64,000 bases of DNA from positions 2,480,001-2,544,000 of the forward strand of contig NW_020825317.1 of NCBI RefSeq assembly GCF_003286085.1. Reading direction: 5' to 3'. The position numbers and the translations under genes are program-made. Each line of letters starts with the position of its first letter. Positions within the stretch are counted from its first letter, which is position 1. Origin of the DNA: Drosophila persimilis. Its lineage: Eukaryota; Arthropoda; Insecta; Diptera; Drosophilidae. The notes under the pieces were generated by a model that did no database searches, was not told the DNA's origin, and worked only from the letters and a program-made list of their open reading frames with translations. This document shows, piece after piece, positions 53,120 through 62,407 of the stretch.

Positions 53120-55063
53120 ATGAACTATGCAGACATAAGAGCGAAAACCAAAAGTGAACTTAGCGACATATTGCGTAGGCAAAACGTATATTTTGATCAA
53201 GATGCCAACATACACCAATTACGTACAGCAGTGAAAAAAATCATGGAAGTCACGCATGAGCTAGGAAATACGGCGCCAAGCGCAGACGAGACTATGCAGG
53301 CAGACATTTTTGCAGTCCCGGTTGAGCGCGAGATAGATAGAGACAACCGTAGTGCACAACACGCAGTAAAAGCGGCGCCAGAAGAACATGGTGAAAATGT
53401 GCAGAAGGATCGAGAAGCATTCATGCCGCGACAAGACAACGCTTGTTCGAAATTGACCATGCGATCAGATGAATACGAAGAAGAATCGCGCCGTTTGCAG
53501 CAGTTGGAACAATTGTACGTTTCTCGCAAGCGCTTAGCTGATCTCAAATTAAGCATATTGAAAACGGAGAAAGAGGCTATGGAGTTGGAAACGCCGAGAG
53601 ATTGCATCGACTTGACACACATTGAGGCGTTGATGCGTCCATTTTCTGGAGATGACGACCAGGCTGTAACCAGTTGGATAAGTAACTTTGAGGACATTAT
53701 GAATTTCCATGGTGTATCCGAGTCAAAATGCTGGATATTAGCGAAGCGGCTGCTAGGCGGATCGGCGAAGGCGTACATCGACCATGTGGCGCCTTTGACT
53801 TGGCAATTGATCCGAGCAGAATTGCTCAACGTCTTTGAGCAGAAAGTGACAGCGTGGGACATTGGAAAGCGACTGGAGGCACGGAAAATTGCAAATAATG
53901 AAAGCGCATTGCAATATTTCGTCGCAATGTGCAGCATAGCGTCGCAAGCAGACATGGCCACGAGCGATGTGGTCAAATTCATCGTAGAGGGACTGCAGGA
54001 CAAGACGGGCATGGCAGCATCCATGCTATATTGCAGCACACTCAACGAGTTGCGTGACAAGATGGTCACCTATGATAAGGTCAGAAGAGCTCCTGGCGTC
54101 GTAGCAATTCGTAGCGAAGGTATGACAAAGGGAAAACTAAATGTGAGTATGGCAGTTGGGCAGCAGCAAGGTGGTGGCGCAATGCGTTGCTACAACTGTC
54201 GGCAATTTGGGCACGTTATGAAGGAATGCAGTCAGCCAAAGAGACCGGATGGGGCATGTTTTAACTGTTGGAGTACCAGCCACCTATATTCGCAGTGCCC
54301 GAAACGAAAGATGGCCACTAGGGTAGGTGGTGAACAAAGAGGCGTCAGTATTTTTAGTCTATTTGATACAGGTAGCCCTGTAAGTTTTATTCATAACTCT
54401 TTGATACCGAAGTCGGCTATAGTTGAAGCCTATAATGAAGTTAGGAAATACTATGGACTAGGAGGACAACCAATTCCCATATGGGGAAAATTTAAGTGCC
54501 ATATTGAATTTTGCACAAAGAAATATATCGTTTTATTAAACATCGTAGATGATAACATGCTGCCTTTGCCGGTATTGTTGGGACGCGATGCCCTTAAAGT
54601 TATTGAAGTAAAATTAGTTCATAAGAAAAATATCAATGCGAAGCAACACACACCATTAAGTTCGTTAAAGCAAAAAGCTATTAGTTTAACCTGCGCGTCT
54701 TTATTCACCGAAAGTAAAAATAATATTAACATAAGACTATATGATAAGTTAGATGGTAATCAATCAGAAAGAAGAGAGCTAATCAAACGTTCTAATCCAT
54801 TTAAAAATCAGACACAAGAAAACTCAAGGAATGACAAAATGGTCATCGAGAATATGAATCAAGGCGACGAATTCAGTAACTTTTGTGCGTCGGTAGAGAT
54901 TGATGAAGAGGAACATATTAACGTAGGTTTCGAATTTGGCCCCACTCTTGCAGAAAAGTGTAGGGAAGTTATTAAGACATACTATTTACACAAAGAATTT
55001 GACTTTAAAGCACCACCAACCAACACCATTTCATTGTACTCCGCGTCGTTTATCCTACCATGA
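53120..55063 (+). CDS. Gag-protease polyprotein of a gypsy-like element, ~647 aa
   Basis: The ATG at 53,120 (GCGATGAACTATGC) is the likely start. Domains: coiled-coil/charged N-terminus (to ~170), capsid-like region (LTHIEALMRPFSGDDDQAV to the STLNELRDKM text, ~180-345), two zinc knuckles (CYNCRQFGHVMKEC, and CFNCWSTSHLYSQC with an altered second half), protease FSLFDTGSPVSFIHN and LPVLLGRDAL, then a ~120-residue linker. The frame ends at 55,063, where the RT continues in the +1 frame. This is probably a one-base mutation near 55,035, because gag and protease are already fused upstream. It may still produce Gag. Confidence 0.78.
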   Translation: MNYADIRAKTKSELSDILRRQNVYFDQDANIHQLRTAVKKIMEVTHELGNTAPSADETMQADIFAVPVEREIDRDNRSAQHAVKAAPEEHGENVQKDREAFMPRQDNACSKLTMRSDEYEEESRRLQQLEQLYVSRKRLADLKLSILKTEKEAMELETPRDCIDLTHIEALMRPFSGDDDQAVTSWISNFEDIMNFHGVSESKCWILAKRLLGGSAKAYIDHVAPLTWQLIRAELLNVFEQKVTAWDIGKRLEARKIANNESALQYFVAMCSIASQADMATSDVVKFIVEGLQDKTGMAASMLYCSTLNELRDKMVTYDKVRRAPGVVAIRSEGMTKGKLNVSMAVGQQQGGGAMRCYNCRQFGHVMKECSQPKRPDGACFNCWSTSHLYSQCPKRKMATRVGGEQRGVSIFSLFDTGSPVSFIHNSLIPKSAIVEAYNEVRKYYGLGGQPIPIWGKFKCHIEFCTKKYIVLLNIVDDNMLPLPVLLGRDALKVIEVKLVHKKNINAKQHTPLSSLKQKAISLTCASLFTESKNNINIRLYDKLDGNQSERRELIKRSNPFKNQTQENSRNDKMVIENMNQGDEFSNFCASVEIDEEEHINVGFEFGPTLAEKCREVIKTYYLHKEFDFKAPPTNTISLYSASFILP

Positions 55064-55937
55064 GAGAGAGAAAGTAGCTGAAATAGTAGATGATCTGTTA
55101 GAAAAGAAAGTAATCCGTCATAGTGAGTCTCCTTATGCTTCCCCATTGGTCCTAGTAAAAAAAAAATCAGGAGAACTTCGAATGTGTGTCGATTACCGTG
55201 GTCTGAACAAACGAATTGTTAAAGATAATTTCCCATTGCCCCTTATTGCGGACTGTCTTGAGTTTTTAGAAAACAAGTGCTGTTTTTCTATTATAGATTT
55301 GAAAAGTGGGTATCATCAAATAGGCGTAGAAGAAAAATCAGTTCCGTATACATCGTTTGTGACACCGCAAGGACAGTATGAGTACTTGAGAATGCCCTTT
55401 GGGTTAAAAAATGGATCCGCTATTTTTCAAAGATTTATTTCGGAGCTCTTGAGAGACTTTATTAGGAACAAAAGCATTGTAGTGTACATGGATGATATAT
55501 TAGTAGCGACTAAAACAGTTGAAGAACACATGGATATATTAAAAAGACTATGCATTCGGTTTAGCGAGCAAAATTTAGAGATAAATTTAAAAAAGTGTAG
55601 GTTTGTCAATCGAAACATCGATTTCCTGGGGTATAAAGTTAATCAAAACGGAATAGTTCCTAGTGATTCCCATACTGAGGCCTTGAAAAAATACCCAGTC
55701 CCTCAAAATGTAAAAGCACTGCACTCATGCTTGGGATTCTTTTCGTATTTTCGACGTTTCATGTTGTCATTTGCGACGACAGCTAAGCCCTTGGTGCAGT
55801 TGTTAAAAGAAGGTGGTCCGTTTCCCATGAATAGAGAACAGGTGAAGACGTTTGAAACTCTTAAGAATGCGTTGGCAAATCCTCCGGTATTAGCCATTTT
55901 TAGCCCAAATAGAGAAACGGAATTACATACAAATTAA
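55036..55937 (+). pseudogene. Reverse transcriptase of the gypsy-like element, truncated
   Basis: In the +1 frame relative to gag-protease: EKKVIRHSESPYASPLVLVKKK, LRMCVDYRGLNKRIVKDN, DLKSGYHQIGVEE, RMPFGLKNGSAIFQRF, and the active site VVYMDDILVATK. The connection text runs to LAIFSPNRETELHTN at the start of RNase H. It is then cut by the LTR of the gypsy array at 55,933. Catalytic residues are intact in the part that remains. Confidence 0.82.
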
Positions 55938-56348
55938 GTCTACCGCCGTTATCTCGATGGTCAACGACGCTATGTGGGTAACTATGTAATTTTGTCTACC
56001 GCCGTTATCTCGATGATCAGCGACGCTATGTGGGTAATTAGCTGGCGATAGTGGCCTCTTCCTTTGATGAGGTAACGGTGGATCCGGCGATTGAAACTGG
56101 ATCAATGATGATTATGTTGTGTGATGGATCCGGCGAGCGAAACGGGATCAATGATAATTATGTTGTGGGACTTTCCCAACTATAATTGATAACACACTGA
56201 ATTTTATTTACGGCAGTGCCGGAGCTTTAATCGTTCGTCTTATTAGAATGCGATCTGAACTGAGACTGACTTTACAGAAATGTCTTTGCTTAAGCTTACC
56301 CTACGAAGTCAATGCATCGCGCCATACCCCAGAGTCGGCATGCCGACT
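55933..56348 (-). repeat. Partial 3' LTR of gypsy copy 1
   Basis: Identical by eye to 61,816-62,231 of the complete LTR. The first ~176 bp of the LTR (on the minus strand), the polypurine tract and the end of env are missing: a 354-bp deletion relative to copy 2. Internally it contains two tandem repeats: a ~56-bp unit with TCTACCGCCGTTATCTCGATG, and a shorter one with GGATCCGGCGA. Confidence 0.88.
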
Positions 56349-57215
56349 TACTTCCTCCTTGAAATCTCGAATTGATTGCAAGTTGTTGATGTTCATACGA
56401 GGCAGGAGTGGTATGCTTAATGTCGGGTCATGTCCGATGATGTTTAGGAGCGGTGACCTCATGGTGCCAGGCTGCTTGCTTGGTGATTTGCGCAAGTTTA
56501 CAAATTCTGTGCCATTAATAGCTGCAGACCGTTCGAAAGTTATCAAGAAGGTTCCTGAGACAGTCACTTCTGCTCCATCATCTCTTCGGACGCGCGCTGT
56601 CGCTTCGTTGATAATCACGACGCCGTCATCTACAGGTGTTATCGCTTTCAGGTGGCTGGGTTGGGTATGGCAGTTGGCGATGTTTCCAGCATGAACGGAG
56701 CTAGCACAGGTTTCGCGCCGTGCTCGTTCGCAGAAGGTGTTATGCGTAGTCACGGTGCATCCAGTAACTGTAAAGGTGTCCTTTTCGCATTCCGCCAGCG
56801 TGTCCTCGTCAAGTCGCAGAATGGTTTGTTGGTGTGAAACGGGGTAGACGGAGACCTTTTGGCACCTAAACTCAACTTTAGGGTAGGCTATTAATATGTG
56901 GATAATGTTCTCGGACTGAAGGACCTTGATCTTAGAAGCTTCTATTAAGCTTACTATTGGGGTGTCTTGCTCAATAAGTGATTTCAGATCGGTGTGGTCG
57001 AGAATTGTGGGATTTACTATGTTTGCTTTTGCCAGCGTTATAGTTAGTATTAAATTTTGAATTTCCGTGTTCAGTATTCTATTTTTTGCCAGCAGTGTTT
57101 CGAATAAATGAGGAGTGTCAACCAAATCGCCTTTGCGGGAGCTGATAATTTTATTGATAGTGTCCGTCAGTCTGTTTATTTGCTTTTGAGTTTCGGAGTT
57201 TATTAAGTTGGCTTA
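56349..57215 (-). pseudogene. env remnant of gypsy copy 1 (both ends missing)
   Basis: The N-terminal part of Env (signal peptide, surface part) is deleted. The open frame starts after stops at ~57,212 and contains INRLTDTINKIISSRKGD, LAKNRILNTEIQNLIL and the cysteine-rich middle (CEKDTFTVTGCTV, CERARRETC). It ends abruptly where the 354-bp deletion joins it to the LTR, so the transmembrane segment is also lost. Env is the envelope protein of errantiviruses; this fragment cannot act as one. Confidence 0.82.
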
Positions 57216-57236
57216 CTAGCTAATTGTGGGGAAAAC

Positions 57237-58004
57237 TTATTTCAGGTTGTCCTTATGGACCACCCTCCCCTTAATGAGAACAGACGTTCCCAGGTCTGCT
57301 TCGACCTTTTGTTCTGAGCATAATGGAGTTAACTTGTTCCCTAGCCTTTTGTTGTTCTTCTGGAACACCTTTTCTCCTACCTCGAAAACACGGTTTTGTC
57401 TGGCTGCGTTGCACCTTTTGATATTGTCTTGCTGTGCCTTAATCAGCCTGTCTTTGACGTTCTCGCGACGAGCATGAGCTACTGCATGAACGACCTCAAT
57501 TGGTTTCTCTCGGGTTACTGAGTGTAAACTTTTGTTGTACTCTATCGTAGCCTTTAAAATTAATTCTGTAGTGTCGCTGATTTTCTTGTCTAGTTTGAGG
57601 CATCTCTCAATTTCGGTCAGGGTGCTATGAAAGCGCTCCACCTGGCCGTTTGAGGTGCTGTGAAGCGGAGCTGCATTCACAACGCAAATGCCGTAGGCGT
57701 TTCGGAGCATCGAAGTGATGGTCTCGGAATTGAAGGCCGCCTCGTTATCGCAATAAATTGTCTTAGTTGCGGGGAAAAGGTTAATAATTTGCAGTAGAGG
57801 GCTTGTGACATCGATTATTGTTCTGGATAATATCGGTTGGACGACTGCAAATTTGGAGAATTTGTCTACGCAGGTTAAGAATTGTTTCTTGTCTGTTGAG
57901 AAAATGTCGATATGCAACATTTCGCCGGTATAACTTGGTATAGGCGTTTCCCCGAGTTCCTGTTTCTTCGGGTGCCTATCGTACTTGGCTTTAGTGCAAA
58001 CCCT
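57237..58004 (-). pseudogene. Integrase of gypsy copy 1
   Basis: The zinc-finger histidines (HNRAH) lie in the upstream frame. The first cysteine of the C-x2-C pair is a TGA stop (58,005-58,007, NEVVAN-type context then RVC). After the stop the frame stays open to 57,237: catalytic aspartates in LHIDIFSTDKK and IYCDNEAAF, glutamate in NGQVERFHSTL, then a C-terminal domain to VVHKDNLK. It is a single nonsense codon rather than general decay. Confidence 0.85.
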
Positions 58005-59800
58005 TCAGTTTGCAACCACTTCTTTGGCCAAAGTGGCCATATTGGGAAAATAATAGTCACGAAGTACTTGTTTGATGTTTTCCTGAGCTGCTCTGTGCGC
58101 TCGATTGTGCTCGGCAGTGATGACTTCTAACTGCTCGTTTTTGTCCGTTATATCTTGCACAAGATTTTTACAGTGCCTGAATTGGGTGGCAGGGAAATGC
58201 AAAATCAGGTCGTGTTGGAAACTTGCCAACGTGGGAAGGTCGCAATGTATTGCATTAACGACTCCAGAATTCACAACTTCTTTGAGAGTTTTGAGAATTG
58301 AGCTCTTGTCAGTGTAACTGATCAAGTGGCGTGTTTTGCTGCGAAACAGCAACAGGTTTCGCTTTAGCGGGAAACGCGATTCCTCTAGAACAATCTGGTT
58401 CCTAAAACAATTCAAAGGTTTGTCTGTTGTCTCGACTGTGTAGGTCAGGGAAATTTCGCTGTGAACGGTTGCAGCGTCCGAACGGGGCCCATCTTGCAAA
58501 GCATTAACGTTTTGCCTTGAAAGGGCATCCGCCACCAGATTCTCTTTGCCCGGTTTATAAAACATTTTGGCATTGTGCTGGTCGATGTAAGATTTCCATC
58601 TTTTAATCTTAGAATTCGTGTTCTTGTCCGACACAGCGAACGTGAGCGGCTGGTGGTCCGTGAAAATGTTAATTTCCCTGGAACCGTACAGAAAGTTCTG
58701 CAATCTGCCTAAAGCCCACACAACGGCCAGCAACTCTCTTTCGTTGGTGGCATAGTTTTGTTCGGCCTGTTTTAAGGCGCGAGAAATCATTGTTATTGGC
58801 CTATTGCCTTGGGAAAGAACCGCGCCAATTCCACTGGCCGAAGCATCAGTGGTTAAATCGAACGGTTTCTGGAAGTCTGGGTACATTAACATGACATCTT
58901 CTGATGCCAAAATGTTTCGCAGACGGTGAAATGCATCGCGTTGAGCTTCATTAAATTCAACAGGGATTTTCTTTGATACGTGCCTACTCACTGAACCATT
59001 TTCCCCTTTAAGTATGTCTGATATTGCGCGCGCTATAGCGGCAAAGTCCTTAATAAAGACCCTATAGTAGTTAGCTAACCCCAAGAATGACCTAACGCTG
59101 TAGACACTTTTGGGTTCAGGGAAGTCCTGAATGGCTTTAACCTTTTTGGGATCGGATGTTGCTCCGTCTTTGGTAACAATGAAACCCAGGAATTCAATAC
59201 TTTCCTTGAAGAATTGAGTCTTTTCAGGGCCTACACGCATGTTGGCGTCGATTAGACATTTTAACACAATGTTGATGTGTTGAATATGCTCCGTTTCGTT
59301 TTTAGAAAAAATTATGACGTCGTCTACATAGACAAAGCAAATCTTTCCTATATGTTCCCTCAGGATATCGTCTATTGCCCTTTGGAATATACTGCTTGCA
59401 TTGCGCAGGCCAAACGGAAGCCGACAGAACTCGTACTTGCCGCTGCTTACTGAAAACGAAGTCTTTTCGCGGTCATGCTCCGCAAGGTAGATTTGGTGGT
59501 ACCCAGACTTTAAGTCGAGGGTAGTGAAGTATTTCGCCTTTCCTAGATTCGCTAAAATCATGGGGATGCTTGGCATGGGATAGCGGTCCGGTATGGTTTT
59601 TTCGTTCAGTTTCCTGAAATCGATTACCAACCTTTTTTTTGGGATACCGTATGAGTCAGTGCCTTTTTTATCAACCACCCATGTTGGGCTGTTGTAAGGC
59701 GATCTGGAGGGCCTGATTATGCCATCGTCCAGTAATTGTTTGACTTCTTTGTTTATGAAGTCAGAAACACCCATGACTCTGGTATTTTGAATACACAGGC
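58005..59800 (-). pseudogene. RT and RNase H of gypsy copy 1
   Basis: Long open frame: DDGIIRPSRSPYNSPTWVV, DLKSGYHQIYLAEHDREKT, LPFGLRNASSIFQRAID, active site FVYVDDVIIFSKN, connection FLGFIVTKDGATSDP, RNase H LTTDASASGIGAVLSQ and IFTDHQPLTFA, tether, and the start of the integrase zinc finger. At the upstream end the frame differs from that of the protease (break near 59,780), which separates the two. All catalytic aspartates of RT and RNase H are visible. Confidence 0.85.
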
Positions 59801-60285
59801 TCGTCGTCCACTGTTCGGATTGTAGCGATGACAGCAGTATTAAAAGGGAGAGCTTCATCTGCATTTGAGAAGGCTCTTTTGTTTCTGAGTATCATGTCCC
59901 TGAACTCTTTCTTTACGGAAGGGGGGAAAACGATGTCGTTGACATCGGTGAAGTTCACATCGGCACATTGATAGTACTGGAGTTTTTCAGATGTACCCTG
60001 GTATTCCAGAGTGTTTTTTGCCAAGTTCAATTTGACTCCGGCTTGTGTTAGCAAGTCGAAGCCTATGATGGCGTCGAAAGAACTTAGGGTATCGAGGAGA
60101 AAAAACGGGGAGGTATGCTGGAAAATATTCATCAAGCACTTGCGCTTGATTTCGGTAGACCCGTGGATCGAGTTTACCGAGAATGACTTGGCGACCGGCG
60201 TTATGGCCTTTAGCTCTGTTAAGGGCTTCACATAATTCTTTGCCGCGCCAGTGTCAATTAACATCTTCAGAGTTCTCCCAGCCAA
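59761..60285 (-). pseudogene. Protease of gypsy copy 1
   Basis: Overlaps the end of gag in the -1 frame, the usual gag-pol arrangement of gypsy. Active site MLIDTGAAKNYVKPL, second motif AIIGFDLLTQAGV, then the linker to RT ending EPVYSKYQS at a frame break near 59,780. It is intact up to the break. Confidence 0.8.
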
Positions 60286-61646
60286 CCGTCGTTGAATGTA
60301 CGGAAGCCGGGAGTGTTCCCTAAAAAATTAATTGAGTCGTCACCAGGTGCGTACTCGTTCTCACTCTCTAATTCTTCAACTGCCTCTTTGGCCGACTTCT
60401 CGAATTCTGTTACGGCCTCTTTGGAGTCTGATTGTACGACATTGTTAATGCGTTGCCGTCTTTGACCTGTTGAACGGTCTGACGAATTCTTGCGTTTTGC
60501 TGCGTTGGACTCGTAAGTCTGACGCCTGCTGTAGTCGGTTTTTTGTCTAAATCTGGAGGAAGAGTCAACTTCCATAAGCTGTGGAGCTTCGGATTGATTG
60601 TCTTTAGGGGCCTGAGGCTGGGGACCACCCTTTTGGCGTTTTACAAAATGGGGATTTCTCTCCTGATTTTGCTCATCTTTGTTAAACTTGGTTTGTCTGC
60701 CTTGGGCACGGTTTTTGTTAGTTTCGGCAATTTGTGCTCGGTTTTGCAAGGCTTTAGCGTAAGAGTTCGCAAACATGCTTCTTTCAATGCTAGCCTCAGC
60801 TTCCCTGGCCAGAGCCAGTGCGGATGGTAGATCTTTTGGTTGTGCAGGGAACACAACCGCTCTCAACGGCTTCCTAAGACCGGAGATAAAGGCGTGCAAG
60901 GCGTCGTCTCTGACCTCCCGATTGAGCAAATCGGCGCCTTCTTGGTCATGAGACATTACAATTTTGTTAGTTACGAGAGTGAGCTTCTTTTCGACGTCAT
61001 CGTAGTATTGCATCAGGGACATTTCGCCCTGCGTAACTAACTCCAAACACTGTCTCAACAAGCGCAAGGATGTTTTATCCGAGTATGTGCAATCTAGCCT
61101 AGCTAGTATTGCATCGAAATTTAGGACAGTGTTGTGAGACACTAGTAAGGCTCCAGCTGGGCCTTTGATTTTGTTCCTAATGATTTCTACCGCTTGGTAA
61201 TGCGCCGTGCTCTTTGGAAAGCCCTTGAATAACTCGTATGCGTAGATGGATGCTTGCCTCCACGCTACATACTCATCCTGTACACCGGAGAAATCCGGCA
61301 CAGATTTAATAATGTCTAAGGGAATGTCGCATTTGGCGTCAGGATCGACGGATATTTTCTCGTATGTGACAATTGATTCCCCCCTCCTCACTATCGGAAC
61401 TATTATATTCAGGTTTTTTCTCCCTATATATGGTTGGCACTTTTCGAAACTTAGGCCGATCGAGAAAGATCGGCAGGTAAAACTGTTGGCAATAGTAGAA
61501 ACTGGTGTATCTTGGGGTATGCAATATTTATTATAAAAATTGTTAAGGGTATGCAGCAGAAAATATAATGCTGCCGAAAGTATGCAAAGTTTTATTGACC
61601 AGGAACGCTGGTAAAAGTATGCAACAATTTTAATAAAAGTATGCAA
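60267..61646 (-). CDS. gag: gag of gypsy copy 1, open, up to 459 aa
   Basis: The frame is uninterrupted from 61,646 to 60,267. The first ~45 codons cross the Su(Hw)-like repeat cluster and are rich in Y/L/F, so the true start may be further in. Recognisable gypsy Gag text begins near NLNIIVPIVRRGESIVTYEK. It continues with capsid text (VAWRQASIYAYELFKGFP, MQYYDDVEKKL, FISGLRKPLRAVVFPAQP), a basic Q/N/R-rich tail, and the acidic end ESENEYAPGDDSINFLG. There is no zinc knuckle, as usual for gypsy. It is the only fully open gene of this copy. Confidence 0.78.
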   Translation of the reverse strand: MHTFIKIVAYFYQRSWSIKLCILSAALYFLLHTLNNFYNKYCIPQDTPVSTIANSFTCRSFSIGLSFEKCQPYIGRKNLNIIVPIVRRGESIVTYEKISVDPDAKCDIPLDIIKSVPDFSGVQDEYVAWRQASIYAYELFKGFPKSTAHYQAVEIIRNKIKGPAGALLVSHNTVLNFDAILARLDCTYSDKTSLRLLRQCLELVTQGEMSLMQYYDDVEKKLTLVTNKIVMSHDQEGADLLNREVRDDALHAFISGLRKPLRAVVFPAQPKDLPSALALAREAEASIERSMFANSYAKALQNRAQIAETNKNRAQGRQTKFNKDEQNQERNPHFVKRQKGGPQPQAPKDNQSEAPQLMEVDSSSRFRQKTDYSRRQTYESNAAKRKNSSDRSTGQRRQRINNVVQSDSKEAVTEFEKSAKEAVEELESENEYAPGDDSINFLGNTPGFRTFNDGWLGEL

Positions 61647-61648
61647 TG
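61514..61648 (-). promoter_or_regulatory. Cluster of five Su(Hw)-like binding sites (gypsy insulator type)
   Basis: On the minus strand TGCATACYY-type text occurs at 61,525-61,514, 61,557-61,546, 61,589-61,576, 61,625-61,614 and 61,648-61,636, each in AT-rich context with ~25-37 bp spacing. The gypsy insulator of D. melanogaster is a run of such sites bound by Suppressor of Hairy-wing, located between LTR and gag as here. Binding is inferred from the motif only. Confidence 0.65.
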
Positions 61649-61803
61649 ATTTAAAGGAATGAAATGCTGGCAGAAGAAGGCAGCAATATTTACTTTACTT
61701 TACAGTTTATCTTTATTTATTATTATTATTTTTTTTTTTTCGTGAACAATTTCTTCAAACTGAAATCACTTATGAACTTACATGGTATGGGTTCTTATGT
61801 ATT

Positions 61804-61815
61804 GGTTGGGCGCCA
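61804..61815 (-). promoter_or_regulatory. gypsy primer-binding site (tRNA-Lys type)
   Basis: TGGCGCCCAACC on the minus strand directly follows the LTR end (...GACTTAAT). This is the primer site known for gypsy. Confidence 0.85.
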
Positions 61816-62407
61816 ATTAAGTCTACCGCCGTTATCTCGATGGTCAACGACGCTATGTGGGTAACTATGTAATTTTGTCTACCGCCGTTATCTCGATGAT
61901 CAGCGACGCTATGTGGGTAATTAGCTGGCGATAGTGGCCTCTTCCTTTGATGAGGTAACGGTGGATCCGGCGATTGAAACTGGATCAATGATGATTATGT
62001 TGTGTGATGGATCCGGCGAGCGAAACGGGATCAATGATAATTATGTTGTGGGACTTTCCCAACTATAATTGATAACACACTGAATTTTATTTACGGCAGT
62101 GCCGGAGCTTTAATCGTTCGTCTTATTAGAATGCGATCTGAACTGAGACTGACTTTACAGAAATGTCTTTGCTTAAGCTTACCCTACGAAGTCAATGCAT
62201 CGCGCCATACCCCAGAGTCGGCATGCCGACTCAACATTCTTGCGCAAACAGCACGGGTGACCGTTTTCACTTGCTGTGTGCAGAATTCTTGGCAGCGCGT
62301 CAGCATTGTTTGCTGAGGGCAACCAAATACTTATGATTACCTGCTGCGTACTTAGAAACAACAATGTATGACAGAGAGAGTTCATATTATATGCTTAGTT
62401 GTTAACT
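61816..62407 (-). repeat. Complete gypsy LTR shared by two tandem copies
   Basis: 592 bp on the minus strand, from AGTTAACAACTAAG (62,407) to GACTTAAT (61,816). On its left it serves as the 5' LTR of copy 1 (primer site adjacent). On its right it serves as the 3' LTR of copy 2 (polypurine tract adjacent). It contains the same internal tandem repeats as the partial LTR at 55,933. Confidence 0.88.

Larger units (their letters stand above)
52824..55932 (+). mobile_element. Ty3/gypsy-like retroelement, plus strand, truncated by the gypsy array
   Basis: LTR (52,824-53,069), short leader, a long gag-protease frame (53,120-55,063) and RT (to 55,937). RNase H, integrase and the 3' LTR are absent because the minus-strand gypsy array starts inside the RNase H region. 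The frames are long and the RT active site is intact, so the element is younger than most others here. Confidence 0.82.
55933..61815 (-). mobile_element. gypsy: gypsy-family errantivirus, copy 1
   Basis: Minus-strand order: primer-binding site TGGCGCCCAACC (61,815-61,804), short leader with Su(Hw)-like sites, gag, protease, RT, RNase H, integrase, partial env, partial LTR. The LTR start AGTTAACAACTAAG, the tRNA-Lys-type primer site and the gene order are those of gypsy. It has one frameshift, one nonsense codon in pol, and a large env deletion, so it is not functional. Copy 2 follows in tandem and shares the LTR at 61,816-62,407. Confidence 0.9.

Noticed and set aside
53197-54069. 290-codon minus-strand frame opposite gag-protease
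   Set aside because: Antisense of the plus-strand Gag with clear zinc knuckles; composition is C/S-rich as expected from complementary codons.
56248-56694. 148-codon plus-strand frame opposite env
   Set aside because: Antisense shadow of the env remnant; the same frame occurs in copy 2 only because the DNA is identical.
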